NCBI GenBank assembly: GCA_019745075.1
Contig: JAIETR010000003.1
Span: 87,424-151,423 of the forward strand
Direction: 5' to 3'
Origin: Qipengyuania sp.
Lineage (GTDB): Bacteria > Pseudomonadota > Alphaproteobacteria > Sphingomonadales > Sphingomonadaceae
DNA: 64,000 nucleotides
The notes under the pieces are model-generated. The model made no database searches. It was not told where the DNA came from and saw nothing but the letters and a program-made list of their open reading frames with translations. Positions 19,337 through 27,187 of this stretch are shown here, piece after piece. The translations under genes and the position numbers were made by a program. Numbering within the stretch: the first letter of the stretch is position 1; the number at the start of each line of letters is the position of its first letter.

Positions 19337-20664
19337 CGCGCTGTCAAATCGAGGAAATCGTTCTGACCCAGCGGCACCGACTTGAGGAAGCCCTGGTAAT
19401 ATTCGATGCCCTCGCCGCGTAGCACGGCGTGTTGCGCTTCCTCTTCGATCCCCTCGGCGACGACGCGTAGCTCGAGTGCCTTCGCCATCGCGGTGATGGC
19501 GCGCAGCACGGCAAGATCGCGCGGATCCTCGGCGATGCCCTCGACCATCGAGCGGTCGAGCTTGAGCTTGTCGATGGGCAGCAGCTTGAGATAGCGGAAG
19601 TTGCTGTATCCCGAGCCGAAATCGTCGAGCGCGATGGTCACGCCGGCCAGCTTCAGCGGCTGCAGCGCGCGCGCGACCTCTTCGAGATCGGACAGCAGCA
19701 CCTGTTCGGTGATCTCGATCGTGATGCGCTCGGCCGGGAAGCCGGCGCGGGCGACCATCGCCAGAAACTCGATCGGGAAAGTCGCCGCGGCGAGATCGGC
19801 CGGCGTGACGTTTAGCGAGAGATGGAGATCGGCCGGCCACGCCGCCGCCATTTCGAGCGCGCGCTCGGCGATATGACGCGAAAGCTGCGCGACATGATCG
19901 GTGCGCTCGGCCAGCGTGAACAGCGTGTTCGCGCCCAGGCGCCCGATCTGCGGATGCTGCCAGCGCGCCAGCGCCTCGGCCCCGAGCAACCGGTCCTCCG
20001 CCATCGTGTACTGCGGCTGGAACACGATCTCGATTTCGCCGCGGTCGATGGCCGCGAGCATGTCGGCTTCGAGCTGCTGGTTCGAGACGCCGAGATGCGC
20101 CAGCTCGCCCGAAACCCAGGCGACGCGGCGGCCGCGCTCTTCCTTTGCCCGGTGCAAGGCGTTGGCGAGGTGATCGAGGATCCGGTCCGGCTCGTCGCCC
20201 TCGACCGCGCGCATCAGCGCGATCCGCGGCCACAGTCGCACCGTGCCGCCGCCCTCCTCGGGCATGACGATCGGCATCGCGATGGCGTCGGCGAGCGCTT
20301 CGGCGAACCATTGCCAGCGTTCCCGGCTACAGGTGTCGCGCGTCACCATCAGGAAGGTCCCGCCGGCCACGCGCGCGGCGAACCACTCGGCGGTCTCGAA
20401 CTCGTCGGAGGCGAAATGGACGATCCGCTGCGCGATCTCGACCAGCGCGGAATCGCCGGTGGTCGCGCCATAGGCGAGATTGACGGTATCGATCCGCCCC
20501 ACCGCGATCAGCATGGCATGCAAGGGGTCGCCCGCGGCGCCCCGCCAATCCTCGAGCCAGCGCGCGATGCGAACCTTCGCTTGGGCGGCATCCACCAGGC
20601 CGGTCAGGGCATCGCGCTTGTCGCTGTCCATGTCTTCGTCGGCCCCTAGTTCGAGCGCGATCAT
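19333..20664 (-). CDS. EAL-domain cyclic-di-GMP phosphodiesterase with degenerate GGDEF domain
   Basis: A 443-residue cytoplasmic signalling protein with no membrane segments. Residues about 17-190 have a GGDEF-like fold, but the signature is GGTFL at 101-105, so diguanylate cyclase activity is unlikely and the domain may be a GTP sensor. Residues about 195-440 are a full EAL domain: EALARW at 230-235, SLNVTP, TIEITE, the metal-binding LDDFGSGYSNF, IDKLKLDRS, VAEGIEEEAQ and YYQGF. All residues usually needed for c-di-GMP hydrolysis appear present. A GGGAG ribosome site precedes ATG 20664. c-di-GMP could connect it to the surface-protein cluster, but that is speculation. Confidence 0.92.
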   Translation of the reverse strand: MIALELGADEDMDSDKRDALTGLVDAAQAKVRIARWLEDWRGAAGDPLHAMLIAVGRIDTVNLAYGATTGDSALVEIAQRIVHFASDEFETAEWFAARVAGGTFLMVTRDTCSRERWQWFAEALADAIAMPIVMPEEGGGTVRLWPRIALMRAVEGDEPDRILDHLANALHRAKEERGRRVAWVSGELAHLGVSNQQLEADMLAAIDRGEIEIVFQPQYTMAEDRLLGAEALARWQHPQIGRLGANTLFTLAERTDHVAQLSRHIAERALEMAAAWPADLHLSLNVTPADLAAATFPIEFLAMVARAGFPAERITIEITEQVLLSDLEEVARALQPLKLAGVTIALDDFGSGYSNFRYLKLLPIDKLKLDRSMVEGIAEDPRDLAVLRAITAMAKALELRVVAEGIEEEAQHAVLRGEGIEYYQGFLKSVPLGQNDFLDLTAR

Positions 20665-20786
20665 GATTACTCCCGGGCGATCCCGTTATTCTCGTTACAC
20701 CTGCGTTGCCAAACTTCCCCCCCCGCCATAGACTTGTCCACACCGGCGAGCGCCCGCCTGTCATAACCGCGCCGGATGGGGGAGCA

Positions 20787-21566
20787 ATGCCGGAATTTTC
20801 GCGTCTCGCGCTGGTGGTCTCCGACACGGAGAAAGCGCACGCCGCTGCGGCGCAGTTCCGCGATTTGTTCGCGTGGGTCCAACCCGATGAAGCGGAAGCG
20901 GTCGTCGTGCTGGGCGGCGACGGGTTCCTGCTCCAGGCGCTTCACGGCATGCTCGACAGCGACCGGATCGTCCCCGTGTACGGGGTCAACCTGGGCACGG
21001 TCGGGTTTCTCATGAACCGCAACCGCGCGCCCGAAAAGCTGCTGGCGCGGATCGCCAGGTCGCGCGAGCACACCATCGATCCGCTGGCGATGGAAGCCCT
21101 GACGCAGGACGGCGCGCGGCACGCCTACTGCGCCATCAACGAGGTCTCGCTGCTGCGCGAGACGCGCCAGACCGCCAAGATCCAGGTCACCGTCAACGAC
21201 AAGGTGCGGATCGAGGAGCTGGTCTGCGACGGTGTGCTGGTATCGACGCCGGCGGGATCGACTGCCTACAATTTGTCCGCCAGCGGCCCGATCCTGCCGC
21301 TCGATTCCGATCTGCTCGCCCTCACCCCCATCAGCGCCTTCCGCCCACGGCGCTGGCGCGGCGCGATCCTGCCCGACCGCTACACCATCGCCTTTACGGT
21401 GAAAGAGCCCGCCAAGCGCCCGGTCTCGGCCGTCGCCGACCAGAAGGAAGTGCGCGACGTCGCCGAAGTGCGCGTGCGCGTCGCGCAGGACCGGCGCCTG
21501 ACGCTTTTGTTCGATCCCGGTCATTCGCTGGACGAGCGGATGATCGCCGAACAGTTCACGGTCTAA
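20787..21566 (+). CDS. nadK: NAD kinase
   Basis: Phosphorylates NAD to NADP using ATP; the cell's main entry to NADP. The 259-residue product has the GGDG motif at 43-46 (VVVLGGDGFLLQALH), YGVNLGTVGFLMN, the conserved AINEVSLLRE segment, the DGVLVSTPAGSTAYNLSASGPI substrate motif and LTPISAFRPRRWRG. I start at ATG 20787 (MPEFSRLALVVSD), which has a GGGGGAG site just upstream. The longer frame from 20706 overlaps the promoter region shared with the divergent EAL gene. It is the last chromosomal gene before tRNA-Asn. Confidence 0.96.
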   Translation: MPEFSRLALVVSDTEKAHAAAAQFRDLFAWVQPDEAEAVVVLGGDGFLLQALHGMLDSDRIVPVYGVNLGTVGFLMNRNRAPEKLLARIARSREHTIDPLAMEALTQDGARHAYCAINEVSLLRETRQTAKIQVTVNDKVRIEELVCDGVLVSTPAGSTAYNLSASGPILPLDSDLLALTPISAFRPRRWRGAILPDRYTIAFTVKEPAKRPVSAVADQKEVRDVAEVRVRVAQDRRLTLLFDPGHSLDERMIAEQFTV

Positions 21567-21623
21567 CCCGCTTGCCAAACGCGCGGGGCCTTCATATAGG
21601 CGCGCTCCTGCCGATCCGGCTGC

Positions 21624-21698
21624 TCCCCGATAGCTCAGCGGTAGAGTAGGTGACTGTTAATCACTTGGTCGTTGGTTCGAATCCAACTCGGGGAGCCA
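21624..21698 (+). tRNA. tRNA-Asn (anticodon GTT), probable island attachment site
   Basis: A 75-nt cloverleaf with acceptor strands TCCCCGA and TCGGGGA, encoded CCA (21696-21698), a GGTTCGAATCC T-arm, and anticodon loop CTGTTAA placing GTT at positions 34-36. The gene is intact. Its 3' half also lies inside the reading frame of the convergent serine recombinase, and base composition changes right after it. This makes it the likely integration site of the element to its right. Confidence 0.95.
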
Positions 21699-23333
21699 AT
21701 TCGGAACGAAACTGCGAACGCCGTGCGCCGCAGTTTCCACTCCATAGTTTCCTCCAGACGCCACAAGCGTCTGGAGGAGCCTTGGCCTCGATCCCCTGAT
21801 CCGAATTTCGTCGGCTCCGACCTCCACCCGCTGAACTAGCGCCTGGAGATGATGGCGCCGGAAACCGCCCTCTCGATCCCTGATCTTCTTACGAGCCTCA
21901 ATGCCGAACCGACGGAGCAGCTCCGGCGTCACTCGATTGTCGTCGCCCTCTCCCCTGTTCTCGGCCCGGTCCGCATCGGCCCGCGCTGAATCACGGATCC
22001 GCTTCAACTCGACAATCCGTCCCTTGAGGTTGGAATCGTCCATTTCAGCGAGACCATTCTCAATGGCCTCATACAGCCGGGTCAGCTTGGCTTCCGCGTC
22101 CGCAGCCTGCTTCCTCAGCTCGGCGATCCGCCCCTTTAGGCGTCCGGCGTGTTCCTCCCTGCGCTTAAGCAGGCCAGCGAGCAGCTCCTCAAGCCGCTCG
22201 GGCGCAAGAAGTCGCTCCTCCAGATGCGACACAACAATCGTATCCAGCTCGTCCATCGGGATCGTGCGGCCGCGGCACGCCGTCTTCCCCTGCCGTGCCG
22301 TCGTGCAGCAGGTGTAGTAGCGGTATTGGTCGCCCTTGCCGGAGGTACGGAGCGTCATCGCTCCCCCGCAGTCGGCACAGAAGCACACGCCACCGAGGAG
22401 CGTCCCGGCCGTCACGAACCGTGGGGCCTTCAGTTGCGGGCTGCGAGAGCGCATCACCGCCTGCACCTCAGCGAACTCGTCCTCGTCGATGATCGGCTCG
22501 ACCGTCACGTCGACGATTTCGTCTTCGGACTTCTGCTCTCCTTTACGCTTCCCCGAGACGTTGAAGCGATGGCGGCCGATGTAGGTCTCCCTGGTCAGGA
22601 TTTGGTGCACCGCCCCGACGCCCCAGCGCCCGCCGGTCTGCGTCCGGATACCACGCATGTTCAGATAATCGGCAATCTGGCGCGACCCCATTGGACCGTC
22701 GTCAGTGCCGATCCGTGCGAGGCGGAACATAAGCTGGACCGTTTCAACCTGTGCCGGATCAGGCTCGATCTTCTTTTTGGTCCTCGCGCCTCGTTGCTCG
22801 GCCGCTACGATTTTGTAGCCGAAGGGCGGCCGCGAGCCGTTCCAATAACCCTGACGGGCGTTCTCCCGCATGGCCCGGAGCGTGTGCTTGGCATTCTCTT
22901 TCGACTGGTATTCATCGAACAATGCCATGATCTGACGCATCATCACGCTCATCGGATCATCGCCGAGATCCTGCGTGATGGACGTGAGGCGGATACCGTT
23001 CTTCGCCAGTCGCCGGACATAGAATTCGAGCTGAAACTGATCGCGAAAGAAGCGCGAGAAGGAATGCACGATGATGAAGTCGAACGGCGCGGGCTTTTGT
23101 GCTCCGGCGTCCATCATCCGCTGAAACTCAGGTCGCCGGTCGTCTGTCGCCGATGCACCCGGCTCGACAAACTCGGCGACGACGGCGATGCCTTTCGCTT
23201 GGCAATAGGCTTGAAGTTGACGGCGCTGGTCTGGAATCGAAAGATCGTGTTCGGCCTGCCGGCCGGTCGAAACACGCAGATAGAGAGCGGCACGCCCCGG
23301 CGATGCCAAGGCGGGGGTCGCTTTGGCGTTCAT
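21657..23333 (-). CDS. Large serine recombinase (integrase) reading into tRNA-Asn
   Basis: A 558-residue site-specific recombinase that should integrate and excise the island. Residues about 14-165 are a resolvase domain with the nucleophile Ser22 in YLRVSTGRQ. A Recombinase domain follows (PPFGYKIV ... GAVHQILTRETYIGRHRFN). A zinc ribbon near residues 315-355 has CADCGG and a later Cys pair in YTCCTTARQGKTACRG. Residues about 385-450 form a coiled coil rich in Glu, Lys and Arg. The last 12 or so residues (LPELDSNQRPSD) are encoded by the antisense of tRNA-Asn, and the stop codon overlaps the tRNA anticodon. The true pre-integration C-terminus may therefore differ. A small gene of unknown role lies 21 bases upstream on the same strand. 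Confidence 0.92.
   Translation of the reverse strand: MNAKATPALASPGRAALYLRVSTGRQAEHDLSIPDQRRQLQAYCQAKGIAVVAEFVEPGASATDDRRPEFQRMMDAGAQKPAPFDFIIVHSFSRFFRDQFQLEFYVRRLAKNGIRLTSITQDLGDDPMSVMMRQIMALFDEYQSKENAKHTLRAMRENARQGYWNGSRPPFGYKIVAAEQRGARTKKKIEPDPAQVETVQLMFRLARIGTDDGPMGSRQIADYLNMRGIRTQTGGRWGVGAVHQILTRETYIGRHRFNVSGKRKGEQKSEDEIVDVTVEPIIDEDEFAEVQAVMRSRSPQLKAPRFVTAGTLLGGVCFCADCGGAMTLRTSGKGDQYRYYTCCTTARQGKTACRGRTIPMDELDTIVVSHLEERLLAPERLEELLAGLLKRREEHAGRLKGRIAELRKQAADAEAKLTRLYEAIENGLAEMDDSNLKGRIVELKRIRDSARADADRAENRGEGDDNRVTPELLRRFGIEARKKIRDREGGFRRHHLQALVQRVEVGADEIRIRGSRPRLLQTLVASGGNYGVETAAHGVRSFVPNWLPELDSNQRPSD
21751..21777. repeat. Perfect 11-bp inverted repeat inside the recombinase 3' end
   Basis: The arms CCTCCAGACGC (21751-21761) and GCGTCTGGAGG (21767-21777) are perfectly complementary around a five-base CACAA loop. 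It sits in the recombinase coding region about 50 bases from the tRNA. It lacks a T-run on either side, so a terminator is less likely than a recombinase-binding or attachment element, or a remnant of the original gene end. Confidence 0.75.
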
Positions 23334-23354
23334 GCGGGACCTCCCTTCACAAAT

Positions 23355-23600
23355 TCAGTTTTTCGAGCCCAGCAGCTCGTCGAGGAGCGGACCGAAATGG
23401 ACTTCGAAAAGGTCCAGCTCTGCCTCAGTGACCGGCACGTGATCGGGCCAGTCATCAGAGATTTTGAGGCTCGCCTGGTGCTTGCCCCCGTTCCGAGCGC
23501 GTGACCGCGGCTCCGGCAGCGCCGACCGGATTGGGCGGACGTAGTCGTAAAGGTCGGCGTCGCCCTGCGACACTGGGAATTGAACCACGTTGGCAGACAT
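23355..23600 (-). CDS. Small hypothetical protein upstream of the recombinase
   Basis: An 81-residue protein I do not recognise (MSANVVQFPVSQGDADLYDY ... AELDLFEVHFGPLLDELLGSKN). It is acidic at the C-terminus and basic in the middle (PEPRSRARNGGKHQ), with no transmembrane segment or Cys motif. It stops 21 bases before the recombinase start on the same strand, which suggests an operon and perhaps an accessory or directionality role; that is inference only. The frame is open upstream to GTG 23624, but neither start has a clear ribosome site, so the start is uncertain. Confidence 0.6.
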   Translation of the reverse strand: MSANVVQFPVSQGDADLYDYVRPIRSALPEPRSRARNGGKHQASLKISDDWPDHVPVTEAELDLFEVHFGPLLDELLGSKN

Positions 23601-23862
23601 GCCGTCATTGTTGCATCTAACCACACAACATTGAACAGTTTCAGTTGGTTACGCGAGAAACATGCAGTGAAATATCGGCCACTCCCGGTCGCGATAGGCT
23701 CCGCTGGCGAACCCTGGCGCGTCGTGGCGAAGCGCAAATACCTACAATCGGCGGCTGGGTGATGCGGTCGCGTGCGGTGTTCGACGGCATCAGCCATCAT
23801 CGCTTCCTTCCCGGAACGAGCCCTTGCTCCAGGCCATCTTGCCGTCCGACCTGTGACTGGAT

Positions 23863-23878
23863 ATATTACTGGTAATAT
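23863..23878. promoter_or_regulatory. Palindromic operator upstream of the toxin-antitoxin pair
   Basis: ATATTAC and GTAATAT form a perfect inverted repeat with a two-base TG centre, ending 14 bases before the antitoxin ATG. The ribosome site GCGGAGG follows it directly. The position is typical of an autoregulatory operator bound by an antitoxin or its toxin complex. Confidence 0.6.
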
Positions 23879-23892
23879 CGCGGAGGTCAATC

Positions 23893-24195
23893 ATGAGCGA
23901 CACGTCTCAGAGGCGCGCCATCAAGAACTACCGGAACCGCTTGGTTGAACGCGGCATGGCGCGCTTCGAGGTTCTCGGGCGCGATTCCGATCGGGAGCTA
24001 ATTCGCTCGTTTGCGAAGCGCTTGGCCGAGAACGGCCCGGAGGCCGAGCGCTTGCGCGCTGCCGTCAGCCAAGGCATCGCCGGTCAGCCGCCGCGAAAGG
24101 GTGGCATCCTCGAAGCCCTCCGACACTCGCCTCTGGTTGGCGCCGATGCCGTGCCGGCCCGCCCCTTTGAGCCAGGTCGCAAGGTTGACCTGTGA
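23893..24195 (+). CDS. VapB-like antitoxin
   Basis: A 100-residue protein directly upstream of a PIN-domain toxin, with which it overlaps by four bases (GTGA). The N-terminus is basic (RRAIKNYRNRLVERGMARFEVLGRDSDRELIRSFAKRLAENG), which fits a small DNA-binding and dimerising region. The C-terminus (GGILEALRHSPLVGADAVPARPFEPGRKVDL) looks extended, as expected for the part that threads into the toxin active site. I do not recognise the exact family; the call depends on gene order. A palindrome in the promoter supports autoregulation. Confidence 0.78.
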   Translation: MSDTSQRRAIKNYRNRLVERGMARFEVLGRDSDRELIRSFAKRLAENGPEAERLRAAVSQGIAGQPPRKGGILEALRHSPLVGADAVPARPFEPGRKVDL

Positions 24196-24623
24196 GCCGG
24201 TATCTTCTCGACACCAGCATTATCAGCAACGTCACCAAGACCGCCCCCTCGGAATCGCTGCTGGCGTGGATGGCCGAACAGGTCGACGAAGACCTTTTCA
24301 TCGCCTCGCTCACCATCGCCGAGATTCGGCGCGGCGTGCTGGAGAAGCCTGCCGGCCGCAAGCGCGATCAGCTCGAAGCGTGGTTCGCAGGGCCGGAAGG
24401 CCCATCAGCTCTCTTCGCCGGGCGCGTTCTCCCCTTCGACGAGAAGGCAGGTCTCATTTGGGCGAGACTGATGGCCGAAGGGACGGCCGCTGGTCGCCCG
24501 CGCAGCGCACTCGACACGATCATCGCAGCCGTTGCGGAGTGCAACGACTGCACGATCGTCACAGACAACGAGAAGCATTTCACTGGGACCGACACGATCA
24601 ATCCGCTCCGCAGCGGCTCGTGA
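24192..24623 (+). CDS. VapC-type PIN-domain ribonuclease toxin
   Basis: A 143-residue PIN-domain protein starting at GTG 24192. The four acidic metal-binding positions are visible: Asp in YLLDTSIIS, Glu in TIAEIRRGVLE, Asp in RSALDTIIAAVA and Asp in TIVTDNEKHF. VapC toxins cut specific RNAs, often tRNA, when the antitoxin is degraded; on mobile elements they commonly stabilise the element. Translationally coupled to the antitoxin. It is the first cargo inside the island's left end. Confidence 0.92.
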   Translation: MSRYLLDTSIISNVTKTAPSESLLAWMAEQVDEDLFIASLTIAEIRRGVLEKPAGRKRDQLEAWFAGPEGPSALFAGRVLPFDEKAGLIWARLMAEGTAAGRPRSALDTIIAAVAECNDCTIVTDNEKHFTGTDTINPLRSGS

Positions 24624-24833
24624 CGACCAAGATGTGGCCCACCGAACGCAACCAACCGATCACTCGGGCTACCGCGCTCGCATATCGACCTCTGTCAGGC
24701 TCCGACCATGGCTCGCCGCCTTAGAGTCTAATCGGGCAGCCGGCGACGGCCTTCCGAAAACAAGCGGCGGTCGTTCCTCCTTGAGTCACGAGATCGGCCC
24801 CCCCGGCCCGCAACGGTCCCTTCATCAACACAT

Positions 24834-24862
24834 TTGACGTTCTATCTGTCGTTTGCTATCAT
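24834..24862 (+). promoter_or_regulatory. Likely sigma70-type promoter of the HTH-helicase gene
   Basis: TTGACG (24834-24839) and TATCAT (24857-24862) are spaced by 17 bases, with a GGAAG ribosome site and ATG at 24890 downstream. The -10 region lies inside a small hairpin, TGCTA-TCATT-TAGCA, which could bind the encoded excisionase-like HTH. The 60 bases from 24841 contain only 23 G+C. Confidence 0.6.
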
Positions 24863-24889
24863 TTAGCATCTTTTGATGGATGGAAGACA

Positions 24890-26917
24890 ATGAGTCCTGA
24901 AGGTTGGCTTTCGCTGGAGGAGACCGCAGCCTATCTCGGCATGGGCAAGACGGCGCTGTACGCGCTGACGCGGGATGGTCGCATCCCGGCCAGGAAAATC
25001 GGCAAGAAGTGGATTTTCGAGAAGGCCGGACTCGACACCTGGGTTCGAGCCAATCAGCCCGTCCAGATGTTTTTCCTCAGTCTCGATTTCAGCATCGAGG
25101 GAAACGAGAATCTCCGAGACCCACAGCGGGACGGCTACCTGCGAACCTACGAGTTCTTTCGTGCCGGAAAGAACAAGGCGATCCTCCAGATCCCCGTCGG
25201 TTGCGGCAAAACGGGTTTGGCATCGCTGTTACCGCTGGGCCTCGCCGAAGGACGAGTCATCGTTATCGCGCCAAACCTAACGATCAAGAATGGTCTCTAT
25301 GAAGCGATGGACATCACCAACCGCCAGAAGTGCTTCTGGCGGAAGGCCGGCGTGCTCAGCCAAGACCAGATGATCTCCGGGCCTTTGGCCTGCACGCTAG
25401 ATAGCGGCAATATTTCCGTTGCGACCAAATCGCATGTCGTCATCACCAACGTGCAGCAGCTCGCCACCAACGTCGACAAGTGGCTGACGCAGTTTCCAGA
25501 CGACTTCTTCGACATGATCATTGTCGACGAAGCACATCACAGCGCTGCCGCTAGCTGGCAAAGAGTCATCGACCGCTTCCCGAAGGCCAAGGTCGTCCTG
25601 CTGACAGCCACGCCGTTCCGCAGCGATCGCCAGGAACTCGATGGCGAACTCGTGTTCCGGTATCCATTCCGGAATGCAACTCTGAAGGGCTACATCAAGC
25701 GCCTGAAGGCCAGTTATGTCGCGCCCTCGACGATCGAGCTGGGTTTCTCGGACCAAGGCGGTCGCACCTACAACCTCGATGAGGTTCTGAAATTAAAGGA
25801 GGAGGAGTGGTTCAGCCGCGGCGTCGCATTGGCGAGCCTGTGCAACAAGCACATTGTCGATAGCAGCCTCGAAAAGCTCGAAGAGCTACGGCAGAGCGGT
25901 ACTCAGCATCAACTTATAGCCGTGGCCTGCTCTATTAATCATGCACGAGATATCCGATCTCTCTACCGGGAGCGCGGATTCAGCGCCGAGGTTATCCACA
26001 GCAAGCAGACTGAGGACGAGCAGGCCGAAATCTTGGCGGCCCTGCGCAACGGGACGCTCGATTGCATCGTCCAAGTCCAGATGCTCGGCGAAGGCTTCGA
26101 TCATCCGAAACTCAGCGTGGCGGCTATCTTCCGTCCCTTCCGGACTCTCGCTCCATATATCCAGTTTGTCGGCCGCATCATGCGCGTCGTGGTGCAGAAC
26201 GACGCCGGGCACCCGGACAACGTCGGCCACATCGTCACCCACCTCGGCATGAACCTCGATCAGCGCCTGAAGGAATTCAAGCAGTTCGAGAATGACGATC
26301 AAGCCTTCTGGGACAAGGTCATTGGTGGAGAAGAGCCGGAAGTGCCACCAGAGGTTCTCGACGGGACCGCACGACTGCGCGCGACTGAGAAGGTCGTCGT
26401 GCATGGCGAAATCGTCGAATCTCTGTGGGAGGAAGACTTCACCACTGTTGAGGATCAACAGATCGTCGAGGATCTGCGCGAGCGGCTAAGATTGTACGGC
26501 CTCGATCCCAGCCAGGCCGAGGAGATGATCAAGAAGGCCCAACAGGCGCCACTACGAAAGCGTGCGCCGGCGGAACCGTTCCTGGTGCAGCCGCAGCGTG
26601 AATGGGAGGAATCTCGGAAGCGCCTCAATGAGCAGGCCAAGCGCCTAGCCAATCTCCTGCTCAACCACGTTCAATTGTCGATGAACGGCACCGAGCTGAC
26701 CTACAAGTATAAATCTCTAAAACTGACCGGCCGCAACAATTACGTCTCTGCCCTCATGATGGTGAACGCAGAAATGCAGAAGCGACTTGGAAAAGACCGC
26801 GGCCAAGCAACGACTGAGGAGTTCAAGGCAATCCTCGATAATCTTGACGATTTGCTACAAACGCTCGCGCGACGCGTCAGAAAGGCAAAGGCCGACTATG
26901 ACAAAAACAACGCCTAG
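24890..26917 (+). CDS. SF2 DEAH helicase with N-terminal excisionase-like HTH
   Basis: A 675-residue two-part protein. Residues about 4-54 (GWLSLEETAAYLGMGKTALYALTRDGRI...KKWIFEKAGLDTWV) are an excisionase/MerR-like winged HTH of the 'DNA-binding, excisionase family' type. From about residue 75 it is an SF2 helicase core: VGCGKTG at 103-109, IIVDEAHH near 213, LLTATPFRSD, the CSINHARDIRSLYRERG segment, MLGEGFDHPKLSVAAIFRP and QFVGRIMRVV. A Lys/Arg/Glu-rich helical tail follows. The HTH may target the helicase to a specific DNA site or regulate its own promoter. A defence role is suggested only by the island setting. The next gene overlaps its end by 20 bases. Confidence 0.85.
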   Translation: MSPEGWLSLEETAAYLGMGKTALYALTRDGRIPARKIGKKWIFEKAGLDTWVRANQPVQMFFLSLDFSIEGNENLRDPQRDGYLRTYEFFRAGKNKAILQIPVGCGKTGLASLLPLGLAEGRVIVIAPNLTIKNGLYEAMDITNRQKCFWRKAGVLSQDQMISGPLACTLDSGNISVATKSHVVITNVQQLATNVDKWLTQFPDDFFDMIIVDEAHHSAAASWQRVIDRFPKAKVVLLTATPFRSDRQELDGELVFRYPFRNATLKGYIKRLKASYVAPSTIELGFSDQGGRTYNLDEVLKLKEEEWFSRGVALASLCNKHIVDSSLEKLEELRQSGTQHQLIAVACSINHARDIRSLYRERGFSAEVIHSKQTEDEQAEILAALRNGTLDCIVQVQMLGEGFDHPKLSVAAIFRPFRTLAPYIQFVGRIMRVVVQNDAGHPDNVGHIVTHLGMNLDQRLKEFKQFENDDQAFWDKVIGGEEPEVPPEVLDGTARLRATEKVVVHGEIVESLWEEDFTTVEDQQIVEDLRERLRLYGLDPSQAEEMIKKAQQAPLRKRAPAEPFLVQPQREWEESRKRLNEQAKRLANLLLNHVQLSMNGTELTYKYKSLKLTGRNNYVSALMMVNAEMQKRLGKDRGQATTEEFKAILDNLDDLLQTLARRVRKAKADYDKNNA

Positions 26918-27149
26918 GGGGCCGACGCCGTCTCTGATCGGAAGCACGAATGGTCGGCCGCGCCGAGTGACTGTAGTCCGAAAATCCGCGTGCTATCGTT
27001 GCCACGTCGATTTGCTCGGTGGCCATGCATGCATTGAGCTCCCAAAACTTGGTGGGGCCTACGCTTCCGTCAAACGTCTGTGCGACGAATGCTTCCAAGC
27101 GATCATTGCCAAAACTTCCCAAGACCTCGACGAGCTACGGAAAATCTAG
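26898..27149 (+). CDS. Small zinc-ribbon-like protein coupled to the HTH-helicase
   Basis: An 83-residue protein starting at ATG 26898 inside the end of the helicase gene, so probably translationally coupled. It has two CxxC pairs, CYRC (about residue 32) and CDEC (about residue 66), separated by a hydrophobic strand region, consistent with one zinc site. The N-terminus is basic (TKTTPRGPTP...GRPRRVTVVRKS). I do not recognise the family. A nucleic-acid-binding partner of the helicase is a reasonable guess. It faces the convergent HNH gene 38 bases away. Confidence 0.65.
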   Translation: MTKTTPRGPTPSLIGSTNGRPRRVTVVRKSACYRCHVDLLGGHACIELPKLGGAYASVKRLCDECFQAIIAKTSQDLDELRKI

Positions 27150-27187
27150 AGTGGGCGCGCGACGTAGAACTTAAAACCGCACAACGT

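Noticed and set aside
22149..23504. A 451-codon plus-strand frame opposite the serine recombinase
   Set aside because: The minus frame has a full recombinase with catalytic Ser and zinc ribbon; the plus frame has none of this.
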